From Oidiodendron maius Zn (Eukaryota; Ascomycota; Leotiomycetes; Myxotrichaceae), in NCBI GenBank assembly GCA_000827325.1, contig KN832870.1, forward strand, positions 2,170,001-2,234,000: DNA of 64,000 nt, in the 5' to 3' direction. The position numbers and the translations under genes were made by a program. Positions 54,894-64,000 of the stretch are shown here, piece by piece. Each line of letters starts with the position of its first letter. Positions within the stretch are counted from its first letter, which is position 1. The notes below the pieces were generated by a model. That model searched no databases. It was not told where the DNA came from and was given only the letters and a program-made list of their open reading frames with translations.

Positions 54894-56870
54894 ATGGCAA
54901 TGTTTACTTATATCCTCTTGGCGCTTGTCGCCCCCGTATTCGTATGTGCGACATGCTACAATCCCGGCCCCTCGTTCCCGCCGGTCCATCGGCTTTTGGA
55001 CCAGACAGACTTTGAACAGCTGCGAACTACGCTTCACAGAGTGATCTCCGATATTCTCCAGGAGCCTGATGGCTGGACCACCAACACGACTTCCTTTGCT
55101 GTACAGGTTACCTCAGTAAATGAGACGTTGTGGGACTATTTCTATACAGCCCCAATACTGGGGGAGTATAAAGACTCGGATCCAACGCCAGTGACAGGAG
55201 ATACGGCGTTTCGGATTGCGAGTATCTCCAAGTCCTTTACCGTATATGCGGCTTTGCTTGAAAATAAGATAAATTTGGACGATTCAGTCGCGCAATATAT
55301 ACCAGAGTTGATAGAACAAAGACAAATTAATAGTACGCTCGTGAACGTGGACTGGGACCAAGTGACTATTTGGTCGCTGGCCAGCCAGCTGAGCGGCATT
55401 TCGAGGGAAGGTAAGCTCATAGTGAAATTTACAAAGAGTTCCTGCTAACAGGGAGTCTCTTCAGGTGCACTTGGAGACCTAATAGCTGATTCAATTCGGC
55501 TTCCAGACCCCGTCGCAAAAGGATTCCCTCCAATCCCCACTGAAGATGACCTGCGATGTTTTAAGAATACCACGGACCGGGCCTGCAATACGTCAGGTAT
55601 GTCGCCGTTCTAAGCCGGCTATATAATGCAGCTTGGTAAATCAATTCCCTGACACTCCATGCAGAGGTTATTGCCATGGCAGCCCAGAGACCGAAAGTCT
55701 TCGAAGTCAATGACCGCTCCACGTATTCCAATGCAGCTTTTGCTCTCTTGGGGATTATTCTCGAGAGGGCCACTGGCAAAAATTATTCCGAGATTATTTC
55801 TTCGTCTATCCTTGAGCCACTGGGAATGAACCATACCAGCACAGCAAAACCAAAGGACTCAATGGGAGTAATTCCGTATGGGGCAAACGACTGGGGTCAA
55901 GAACTTGGAGCAGAAAACTCGTTTGTTTCTTCTATACCTTGTACTATAAGCTCTAACTAACATCATGGCCAGATCTGGAGGGCTATACTCTACAGCCAAT
56001 GACTTGTCTGAATATATTCGGTCGATTCTGTCGTCGAAGCTTCTTCCTATCGCAACTGTCAATGCATGGATGAAGCCGCATTCTTGGTCGCATGGCGTCA
56101 ATTCTGCGTATGGAATGCCCTGGGAAATGTTTCGTACCACCAAGCTTACGTCTGGCGGGAGGGCTATCGACATCATAACTAAGGGTGGCGATCTGACGGG
56201 ATATGCTTCTCTGATTGCTATGATCCCAGAGTTCGGCGTCGGTATCACGATTTTGGTAGCTGGCAACCCTCAGGCACAATATGACCTAAGAGAAAGACTT
56301 ATTGCGAATCTAGTTCCAGCCATTGAAGAACTGCTGCGCTGCAAAGTTCGAGCCAGATATGAGGGATCCTATATTAGCCTGTTCGGGGACTCTTCCCTTA
56401 CACTTGTAGTTGACGATATGGGCCAGGGAATTAGAGTAGTGGGCTGGAGGTCGAACGGCACCGATTTTCTTTCCGTATATGGCGATCTCAAAAGAATGGG
56501 AGAATCAGCAGGTAATTGGCAGGCCAGGCTTATTCCAACGGGGATCTATGCATCTGACCTAGCCATTGAGAATTGGCGGCTTACTGCAGTCCCGGAGAAG
56601 TTGGCAAAAAATGAAGCCAGGATTTTTGATGACTTCTGCATTAGGGATGTGGATGCCCTTATGTACGGCGGTGTTTCTTTAGAGCTGTTTTCGTTCAGCG
56701 AGATTCCCTACGCCGGCGACTTGGTTTTCTTGCCAGCACTCCTCGCAATGCTCGTGAAGTGGCCGGCTGGAAGAGATAGTATTGGAAATATTGATTTTAA
56801 AGAGCTTTCAGAGGTTACCACGAGGCTCAAATTTTCTTCAAGCGGTAATCAGGTGCCAATGGTAGGATAG
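54894..56870 (+). CDS. Secreted beta-lactamase-like serine hydrolase
   Basis: Exons 54894..55410, 55465..55596, 55665..55920 and 55973..56870 give 600 residues. A signal peptide is clear (MAMFTYILLALVAPVFVCATC) and several N-glycosylation sequons follow, so the protein enters the secretory pathway. It belongs to the PF00144 serine hydrolase superfamily: SISK (Ser110 nucleophile, Lys113), Y-S-N (TYSNAAFALLG), GMNHTS, and a later region with a KGGDLTGYASL block matching the HxG-type strand in relatives. A C-terminal beta-rich domain of ~200 residues follows, as in many fungal members. These enzymes cleave or transfer acyl groups; the natural substrate is unknown. It shares the family, not close sequence, with the cytosolic member at 40591. 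Confidence 0.85.
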
Positions 56871-57149
56871 CTTAACCACGCTCTACAAACTAATTCGGAC
56901 ACATAGCGGATGTTGGTATCAGGGAATTGTGTAATAACCATATTGAGGCAGTGTGATATAAGATTCATGACACATTATTCAGCCCGATCCCCATATATTA
57001 TATACATTTGTGCCACAAGCACTAAGCCACCCGAACTAATAACACAGAACAAGAGAAGGAAAAGATTGCCAAGTGGTGTGGCAGGCGACAACGGCATTAC
57101 ACCCTACCAAGATATCTCTAAAACGTATATGGCCAGCGTACTGCCCGGC

Positions 57150-58271
57150 CTAAGATCTCCCAGACGGAGTCCAAGTTTTCCAGAATTGCATGTCGCCCAT
57201 CGCTTTTTTAATATCAGATACCCCATCCGTATACTCCCTCATCTTTTGACCATTCCTTGTCACACTCATCAGACGTACAGTTGGAGGTTTTGGCGGCTCC
57301 ATCTCCTTTACCAGTTGTTCATCATCGACGATCCTGCCACTCTTGTCGTTCCATTTTTGATATTTGCTTTTTCGTTCGCCGAAGTTATGATCCTTCCACA
57401 ATCTTCCAAACCACTCTTCTAAGGTAACTCGGAAAGAGTTCGCCCACACCCACTCCTCAGGCGCCGACCGAATATTTCCCAGTACTGGCTGCCTCATAGT
57501 GATCTCGTGCTTTCCATAGTACCACCTATCTGTCAAACATCTCTTTTCGTCGTCTGGTATCACGATAATCTCTGACAAGTTCCTCTTCCTTAGATTCCAA
57601 AGGGCGTGTGGAAGCATTCCGGTCTCCTTAATCCATAATTTTCGGTCTAATGCCAAGTATCGCAGCCCACGCAATTCCATTCTCTCTCCCTGTGCCGACA
57701 AGAATATCATTAGAAGATGCGGCTGAAACTCCGGTCCTAAATATATAATATCATGTTCCCAAGAGATATATACATAAGTTGGTGGTTGCGGCGTGGCAAG
57801 CGGGAAGGGGTTGCTGCCAATGGGCATGCGCCTCCTGCAATTCGGGTTTGCAGGGTGATATTCCCAGTCAACATATCTCTGGCCTTCTATTCTCGTGGCA
57901 GCACTAATGCCTATGGCGACCTTTTTGTAGATGCGTAGTGCCTCTATTCTCGACTCTCTGCACACGTGGAAGATGGCAGGAAGGCAGTGCGGATGGACAG
58001 AGTATTTAATAGGAGTATATCGCCGGGTGCTGCCCCAAGAGCGAATCTCAATGACCCTCTTGTTGGGAGCTGCCAGAGACCAGATCCGGACTCGAAGCTC
58101 GGCTGGGAGGAGGGGAAAAAGTGGAAATATGGTAGGCGAGGGATGCCGAAATGTGCGATGGGAACGAGTGACTGCAGGCCTCGGAGGTATATTCACGGCA
58201 GGAAGGGTATAGCTGACTTCCCACGGGTTGTAGGGAAGGTAACTGCCCATCACTGGGACACGCGGACACAC
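57150..58271 (-). CDS. 2EXR-domain protein
   Basis: A single exon of 373 residues. The motif FPLLPAELRVRIWSLAAPNKRVIEI is the 2EXR domain (PF20150) N-terminal block, followed by the family's typical PAIFHVCRESRIEALRIYKK segment and a strand TYVYISWEHDIIYLG. This architecture is common and expanded in fungal genomes, and its function is unknown; a protein-interaction role is inferred from abundance only. The first ~50 residues are Pro-rich. An alternative ATG at 58247 would remove 8 residues. The C-terminal third is basic and has a KSKYQKWNDK-type segment. It is convergent with the secreted hydrolase. Confidence 0.82.
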   Translation of the reverse strand: MCPRVPVMGSYLPYNPWEVSYTLPAVNIPPRPAVTRSHRTFRHPSPTIFPLFPLLPAELRVRIWSLAAPNKRVIEIRSWGSTRRYTPIKYSVHPHCLPAIFHVCRESRIEALRIYKKVAIGISAATRIEGQRYVDWEYHPANPNCRRRMPIGSNPFPLATPQPPTYVYISWEHDIIYLGPEFQPHLLMIFLSAQGERMELRGLRYLALDRKLWIKETGMLPHALWNLRKRNLSEIIVIPDDEKRCLTDRWYYGKHEITMRQPVLGNIRSAPEEWVWANSFRVTLEEWFGRLWKDHNFGERKSKYQKWNDKSGRIVDDEQLVKEMEPPKPPTVRLMSVTRNGQKMREYTDGVSDIKKAMGDMQFWKTWTPSGRS

Positions 58272-58919
58272 CTGCCGGCGGGAACTGGCACCGAAAGGGG
58301 GCTTCCTGGAAGAGCATCAGCGTCTGAAGATAAGCAAATATAGAGAGGAAAGAAGGGTAGATTACAACTCCACAAATCCTCCCGGGCCTATCCCATAGGA
58401 TCCTACATACGAATTGGGGTCCATCATCCTCCCTCTGCCTCCTGGATGTGCTCGTCCTCTTATGCCTCCAAGCCTCCGCCCTCCCCACTCCTCCTGCTCC
58501 CCACCAAGCCCCCATGCTGCACAGCGCAGAGTCGAATCTCACGCCATATTTTCAGCCTCGCTTTCCAAGCCGTCACGGGCAATGAAATCCAACGTCGTCT
58601 GCGATATTCCCCAGCCCGCTGTAGGATCCTCGATTGGTGCAACAGAAAAAGTAAAAAGTAAGGCTGATGATCGCAGCCAACCATTCCGGCCCAAGACGCG
58701 AGGCTGACCGTCAGCCGAGCCAATGATACGCGCCCACCATGGTGGAATTCCATTTCCTCGGACCACATCGACAACAATATGTCCAATGGCTCTTCAGCCT
58801 CACGAATAATTCACAAGTGTCCGCAGATCCGTGTTGCCCGCCAATCCAGGCCGACCTTATATCTGTTGTATAACAGGAATTACTCGATTTCCAATCCAAC
58901 GTATTATCATCCTCTCCCC
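58272..58919. promoter_or_regulatory. Divergent promoter, 2EXR and FSH1-type genes
   Basis: About 650 bp. Overlapping short open frames on both strands (97-164 codons) contain no recognisable domain. Pyrimidine-rich stretches (CCTCCCTCTGCCTCC, 58,430-58,444) are promoter-like. Confidence 0.4.
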
Positions 58920-59934
58920 ATGGGGGAGAACACGAATGGCGAGCAGCCGCCGGTTCCTGCAGATGCTGCCTCGAGAGGGGCGAGCGACCTGTCTACGTCG
59001 GCTGGCGGTCCACGGAAGCTCAAGATCCTAATGCTTCACGGTAAGGCTGCTCCTCTCTATCCTTCTCGACCCCCAAACGCGATCTCTATCCGTGTGTTTG
59101 GCTGACCAGAATCCTCTCGGGGCAACAGGATACACCCAATCCGGCCCCCTCTTCCACGCCAAAACCCGCTCCCTCGAGAAGCTGATAACCAAATTCCTGC
59201 CCCCCATCGCCCCCGCGCAATCCCACAAGTCCTCTCCCCTATCACAGCTCTATCCAGGCGGCGCACAGCTGCTGTACCCCACGGCACCTATCCCACTCTC
59301 GCCCGCCGACATCCCCGGCTACGCTCCTGCCGCGCAGGAGGGGGAGTCGCAGCTCGACGCCTGGGGTTGGTGGAAGCGCGAGACAGGATCTGGGCGCTAC
59401 GCGGGACTGGAGGAGGGCATGGAGGCCATCGCGGAGAGCATACGAGCAGCGGGCGGGATCGACGGCGTGATTGGCTTCTCCCAGGGCGCGGCCGCTGCGG
59501 CTATGGTCGCGAGTCTGCTCGAGCCGGGCCGCGCGCAGGCATTCGACGAGCACAGAAGGGGCAACCCGGAAGCATTGGAGTATCCCGAGAGCTGGAGGGA
59601 ATTGCAGAAGATGCACTCCAAAGGAATCAAGTTCGCCGCTTTGTACAGCGGGTTCTTCGCCCCGAATCCGTTGTATACTGCGTTCTACGAGCCGAAGATC
59701 TCCTGCCCAACGCTGCATTTCATTGGGAGCTTGGATACGGTCGTGGAGGAGAGCCGGAGTCTGGCATTGGTGAATGCGTGTGAGGGGGCGAAGGAGAAGA
59801 CGGTCTATCACCCTGGGGGCCATTTTGTGCCAGCCGGGAAGGAGTGGGGAAGTGTGCTCGTGGGGTTTATCAGGCAATGCATTGATGTGGAGAGGAAAGA
59901 AGAGGATGTGCGGGATATAGATTTCCACGTTTGA
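58920..59934 (+). CDS. FSH1-type serine hydrolase
   Basis: Exons 58920..59040 and 59129..59934 give 308 residues; the 88-bp intron falls in the first conserved motif, LKILMLHG|YTQSG. The FSH1 family (PF03959) is an alpha/beta-hydrolase group with the catalytic triad: nucleophile Ser158 in G-F-S-Q-G, Asp in I-G-S-L-D-T-V-V, and His in PGGHFVP. Yeast Fsh1-3 are small serine hydrolases of uncertain substrate, and fungal family members occur in secondary-metabolite clusters. There is no sign of a cluster here. An upstream ATG at 58779 would add 47 residues with some features of a mitochondrial presequence; the start at 58920 is preferred because the extra part looks non-conserved. Confidence 0.9.
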
Positions 59935-60129
59935 TGATTGGACTAGATGGTACATATAAGCATGGCGTTGGGGGTCACGATCATATATTGGTTGGAGACA
60001 GGTGAAGTGTGGATCTCAGCAACCACCTCCGGATTTTGCGTGAGGCGTTCTAGAATCTAGACTAGTATACAGAGCGTATCGGGATTACAGGAAGACATCG
60101 TTCGTTTACTTTCCCTTTCCTCTCGTCAC

Positions 60130-61751
60130 CTAGTGAGCCTTTCCAGTCTTCGATGAATTTGTGGGTTGAATCCTAGCCATCATCTCCTCCTTGGTAATCA
60201 AGTGATCAATCCGTTCCAATAATCCCAGCAAGCTCTTCATATTCCCACTCCACTCATTTAGCACGTCATCGGCATCCCTCGGTTTGGCAAAGTTCACGAT
60301 CCGAGCAGGGCGATCAATCTTTGCATATACTGTCTTCGCAGTCACCAACTCGCTGATGTACTTCTCGGTCTCATCCTCTGTCAAGTCTAGTAATTGGGTT
60401 AGGCGAGGCATCTGAATACGAGTATAGTATTTAGCGACGACCCGGACGTTGTGCTCAATGACACGTTTACGCAAGTCCTCCCAGCGTTTGTAGGCTTTTG
60501 GGTCAGGCGATTGTCCAGGAGATGAATCAAAAACATCGGTGCTGCACAAATGTGGGCCGAACAGCTTGGCAACTTCTGGCCATCGCATGAGTTCGTGAAC
60601 CGTAAAGAGCTTGAGCAATTGGGCATCAAGGGGAACTTGAGAATTGCGGACATCCTTGTGGATTCGGTGTAGGAGATCGGATTGCTCGTTATCGTAAGGA
60701 GCGAGGATGATGTAGTAGATGATTCTTTGCAGACACTGGAACGGTTAGATGGAATTAACATCTAGAGAGGGGAGCATACCGGATGGAGTTTTGAAGGATC
60801 CTCCTCAACTAACTCTGTGTCTAGAACTTGTCTATAGTGTTTGCAAGCCTCCAGGTACTTGTCGTCGTGCTTCGCCAGGGTAATCTGCTGCTCGTAGTAT
60901 TGCAATTTCAAATCGGTGACGTCGTCTTCAACCGGTTCCGGAACGTCCTCTCCCTTTTCTCTCTTCTTCTCACGGTCCTTCTTCTCCTTTTCAAGTTGCT
61001 CGGGGGTCTTAGTAGGCTTGCGTGAAAGGTATTTCGTGCTGATTTTCCGGCTCAAAATGCCAGCCTGTGTCCAGTCGTCGTTCTCAATGCACAATGCAAC
61101 CTGCGCCAGTATGAAGGTCGTCTTCTCTCTCCTATCCATAGACCCGAATGTTTCGACCTGAAGCTCGCACAAGATCTCCATCGCCGCCTTTAAGTCACCC
61201 TGTTCCTTCTTGATATCCGAGAGTATTCTCGTGACACGCGCTCGCTCGACTTCGACGAATATCTTACCTTCTGTAACGGTTCGCAGGGTTTCGATGACAG
61301 ATAACTTCGTCTCTATATTCGGTGTCGAATCCAGGAAGCTCATAACAACCTGCACCATCTTTGTTATGGCTTGTTTGAGTTGGCCATGCTTCTTGGAAAG
61401 CAGCAAGACCTGCTCATTAAGCAAACTCCAATCGCCTGAATCTTTGCTGATAGTGACTATAGCAACAAGAAGTCGTGACGTAGATGCTAAATCCGATGCC
61501 TATAGAAGCTGTCATTATTGTGTAGAGAATGTAACGAGAGATAATATTACCTGTCTGGTTTGCTTCTCTAATGCTGTGAGCTTTTCGATAGCCCCTTGCA
61601 CATTTGTCTGTAGAAAGAATGGTATCAGCCTGAGTCAGAATATAAGACAGTTATCTCGAAATACCAAAGCCAGCGACTCCGCCTCGGGAAGCTGTTTGTC
61701 GACTTCCTTCGAGAAGTCCTTGTCAGGCTTGAGGACTTGGGCGTCGGACAT
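60130..61751 (-). CDS. RPN5: 26S proteasome lid subunit RPN5 (PSMD12)
   Basis: Exons 61751..61665, 61607..61551, 61499..60780 and 60735..60130 give 489 residues (introns of 57, 51 and 44 bp, all phase 0). The protein starts MSDAQVLKPDKDFSKEVD. It is rich in TPR-like helices, contains ERARVTRILSDIKKEQGDLKAAMEILCELQVETFGSM and the FILAQVALCIENDDWTQAGILSRKI block diagnostic of Rpn5, then a PCI/winged-helix domain (~residues 320-430, IEHNVRVVAKYYTRIQMPRLTQLLDL) and a C-terminal helix that inserts in the lid bundle. Charged insert around KEKKDREKKREKGED. Rpn5 is essential for lid assembly and for Rpn11 docking; in some fungi it also joins the COP9 signalosome. The gene is intact. Confidence 0.94.
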
Positions 61752-63103
61752 GGTGGCGGTTAGGGGAAGGAGGATGATCTAGCTCTAGGAAACAAGGAAG
61801 TGCCTATAGGCAGGGCTGCGGGGGGAGTCGGGTAGTTGAAAGGAACGATGATGGCAAGTCGCAGATGGAGCTGTTGGTCTTGAGGCTGGATGTTTAGGTA
61901 GTTTGACACTACGCGGCAAGCTACCATTATGCCTCTATGGTTCATTCGGTAAACTGTATCATTATGCGCTAATGGTTGATTTCGTTTGCTGGATCGATTA
62001 CATAACACAGTACAGTACAGTACAAGTATTTTGTCACTCTCAGCCTTATCTCAAAGTCGATTGCAAACAGTGTTTTAGACGGATATTATGTTCTGAATAG
62101 TATCGTGAGTAATTGTGCATGGAAGGTAGGCGGTGATTAGAATATGCTGTTATCACTTGAGAACAATTTAATAGATGCTTCAATAGAGGTCTTCACTGGA
62201 AGGATAGGTACAGCTCACCAACTTATGTACGACTGATTAGTATTGCAACATACGCAGAATCTCAGCCGACTTTTCTTCAACGGTAGAGTTGTTGTGATGG
62301 TGAATGTCATTCGTACCTCATGCCTTCTTACACTGCCATTCTTTTGCTAGGGTCACGTGCAAAGACTTTCTCCAGACATTGAAACCCCGGACCCGTAGTA
62401 CTCTATCTATGAGTTCGCTCCCGCAGCGCGGAAAAGAGGCCCCTGCCGGGTTTCTAGATTTTGGGATAGGATTCCACGATGATGCGAATGACGAACTGAG
62501 CGAAGTCGGATGTTGGGTTTGTAAGCACCTGCATGATCTTCGCTTAAGCCCCTGAGTTCAGAAGCGACACCTACGTCATCCAACCTACCTTACTGCAGAA
62601 GGCTGACCGTACTGACCTCTGATGGATGTCGAGAGAGCAAATATCCCGCAGAGTTGTGTCATTGTCTATTATACGAATTGCGCTTAACTAAGGTAGTGCT
62701 ACGAGGTGAGAATTATGGTGCGCGAAGTTTCACCGTTCGTGTCATTCTTGGAAATTAGGACATATGGTGGCGAGAATGACACTTTCTCAAGAGTAGGAAA
62801 TCTAGCGAGGTACGGCACTTGGAAAATAATTAGAACTTATATCTCGGAAAGTTTTTTGTATTATAATTATTAAGGTAAGTTAATCTAAGGTTGTGGGTAT
62901 CAGTTTCTCGTCCTCCCCTTATATTTGCAAGAAAGCAACAGGTTATTAAGTTGGTGCTGCCCACCCCCGAAGCCAATTCCAAAGTCTTAGTCGTATCTCA
63001 TTGTGCATAACTTTTCTAAATGCCAAACTCCATTCTAGTGCTGCCAAGTCTCAATGCAATGCCGTGCCTGAAGTGCAAATAAATGTCCACTCGTAGTGCC
63101 CAT
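61752..63103. other. Intergenic, RPN5 upstream region
   Basis: About 1.35 kb. A short CAGTA repeat lies at 62009-62023. An 83-codon open frame at 62304-62555 has no recognisable content. From 62,640 to 62,940 the DNA is AT-rich; the 3' untranslated region of the following small minus-strand gene probably extends into it. Confidence 0.35.
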
Positions 63104-63325
63104 TTAGGCATTTTGGTAGAACTTGGTGCCGTAGACAGCGTCGAATGCCTTGTTGACCTCGTGGTGGTGCCTCTTAATGGCGGCGACAGTGCGCTGGGCA
63201 ATCAGCTTCAGAGTGCTGACATCCTTGTTGGAGGACTCAGCAGAGGAGCGGCGGCTGTCGCGGGGAGAAGAGGTGGGTGCGGCGACCACATCGCGGGGCG
63301 AGGTGATGAATCCAGCAGAGGCCAT
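63104..63325 (-). CDS. Small conserved-looking protein, 73 residues
   Basis: A single exon encoding 73 residues: Ser/Pro/Arg-rich for the first ~33 residues (TSPRDVVAAPTSSPRDSRRSS), then an amphipathic helix (STLKLIAQRTVAAIKRHHHE) and VNKAFDAVYGTKFYQNA. The second half has coding-like composition and looks constrained. No signal peptide or membrane segment. A TATA-like GGATAAATA (minus strand, 63491-63499) and a leader with C/T-rich DNA lie upstream. I do not recognise a named family, and function is unknown. Confidence 0.65.
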   Translation of the reverse strand: MASAGFITSPRDVVAAPTSSPRDSRRSSAESSNKDVSTLKLIAQRTVAAIKRHHHEVNKAFDAVYGTKFYQNA

Positions 63326-64000
63326 TGTGATGTTGCTTTGGTTGGATTGAGGAGTTGTGTTTGGGTTGGAGATCTTGAAGATGATCTTGAGAAGATTGAT
63401 TTAATTGATGGAGGATTGGATTGGTCTGATAGTTCTAATGATGTTGTGCTTGATGATGAGAAGATGCTGCCACGGAGGGGCAAAGAGTTCTATTTATCCT
63501 TTGAGCTTAGAAATGGCCACCATCCCCGCGCCCTGAAGAGAACATGGGCAGCCGCATCTACCCGGCCTAGAAAAGATTTGCCCAGCACGTTGCGCCATGA
63601 CATCCTCCATGTCGCAAGGCTGAGTGGCTTCTGGGCTGGGATTCGAGTTTTTGCGTCACCAGGAAGAATCTGGAAGAATCCACCATGCGCGATGGCGGAA
63701 TATCGGCATTCTTACTTAACCGTCGGAGTAGTCATCGGAGTTCCAAAAGAGGAATGGCACCTTGCTGACGAAGAAAAATTTCGCAGAATCGCGAAAAGTC
63801 AGCAAAAATCTTGACGACCACTTACCTAATGGCCCACGCCCTATGCGCCCCTGATGCCGCAAATAGAACAAACGGAGCAGGCTGGGCGAAGGTAACCGAG
63901 CCCATTACGAGATGCCTGACATGGACGCCCTTCACGAGGCGCCATCGACAGGACCACAGACGTCGGCATCCCTACAGGGCGAATGTGGCTGCCATGTTGA
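63326..64000. promoter_or_regulatory. Promoter and leader of the small gene, with nested inverted repeat
   Basis: Probable leader from 63326 to about 63460, TATA-like element at 63491-63499, and a nested inverted repeat at 63762-63805. Open frames here are shadows. No gene is seen to the right edge. Confidence 0.45.
63762..63805. promoter_or_regulatory. Nested inverted repeat
   Basis: Outer arms TTGCTGAC (63762-63769) and GTCAGCAA (63798-63805) are perfect; inner arms TTTCGC (63779-63784) and GCGAAA (63791-63796) are also perfect. TGCTGAC is half of a Maf/bZIP-type recognition element. Confidence 0.55.

Noticed and set aside
59242-59955. 237-codon minus-strand frame over the FSH1-type gene.
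   Set aside because: Antisense shadow; the plus strand carries the complete catalytic triad.
1-64000. Transposons, RIP-degraded repeats, tRNA genes and CRISPR arrays.
   Set aside because: I saw no terminal repeats, transposase or reverse-transcriptase motifs, no tRNA box pair and no regularly spaced repeats. AT-rich gaps exist, but I could not compute RIP indices.

Overview
The window is from a filamentous ascomycete (Pezizomycotina). The evidence is short spliceosomal introns (mostly 44-135 bp, GT..AG, CTAAC/CTGAC-like branch sites), intergenic gaps of 0.2-2.8 kb, and fungal-specific families such as C-8 sterol isomerase ERG2, Arb2, fungal DUF2985 and 2EXR proteins. Class is not determined by what I can see; the protein flavour would fit Leotiomycetes or a relative, which is an impression only. 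I support 27 protein-coding genes, most of which I rebuilt exon by exon. I saw no rRNA, tRNA, CRISPR array or recognisable transposon.

Left part (1-22,200) is mainly housekeeping: nuclear distribution protein NUDE (dynein pathway), the 2284-residue cytosolic acetyl-CoA carboxylase, a small SRPBCC protein, a BTB protein with a coding minisatellite, a short-chain dehydrogenase, ERG2 divergent from mitochondrial ribosomal protein uS14m, an Arb2-domain protein, a putative mitochondrial membrane protein and one unrecognised basic protein.

Middle part (22,200-46,900) mixes core and accessory functions: a single-pass surface-type protein, the Rix1-complex subunit IPI3, a DUF2985 membrane protein, a GrpB-type nucleotidyltransferase-fold protein, a DHA2-like MFS exporter, a pyruvate-decarboxylase-type ThDP enzyme next to a peroxisome-targeted 4-coumarate:CoA-ligase-like enzyme, a cytosolic beta-lactamase-fold serine hydrolase behind a CACGTG palindrome, an MJ1316 (DUF504) RNA-end-recognition protein, and an OPT oligopeptide transporter whose otherwise intact frame carries one TAG where the family usually has glutamine. 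The ThDP decarboxylase, the acyl-CoA ligase and the exporter could be a small catabolic neighbourhood, but that is inference.

Right part (46,900-64,000) starts with a 2.8-kb gene-poor stretch, followed by a membrane protein with an EGF-like ectodomain, a class-V aminotransferase, a secreted beta-lactamase-like hydrolase, a 2EXR protein, an FSH1-type serine hydrolase, the proteasome lid subunit RPN5, and a small 73-residue protein with a nested inverted repeat upstream.

No wholly new multi-gene system is provable here. The best leads are the TAG-interrupted OPT gene, the fungal MJ1316 protein, the CACGTG palindrome promoter, and the decarboxylase/peroxisomal ligase pair.
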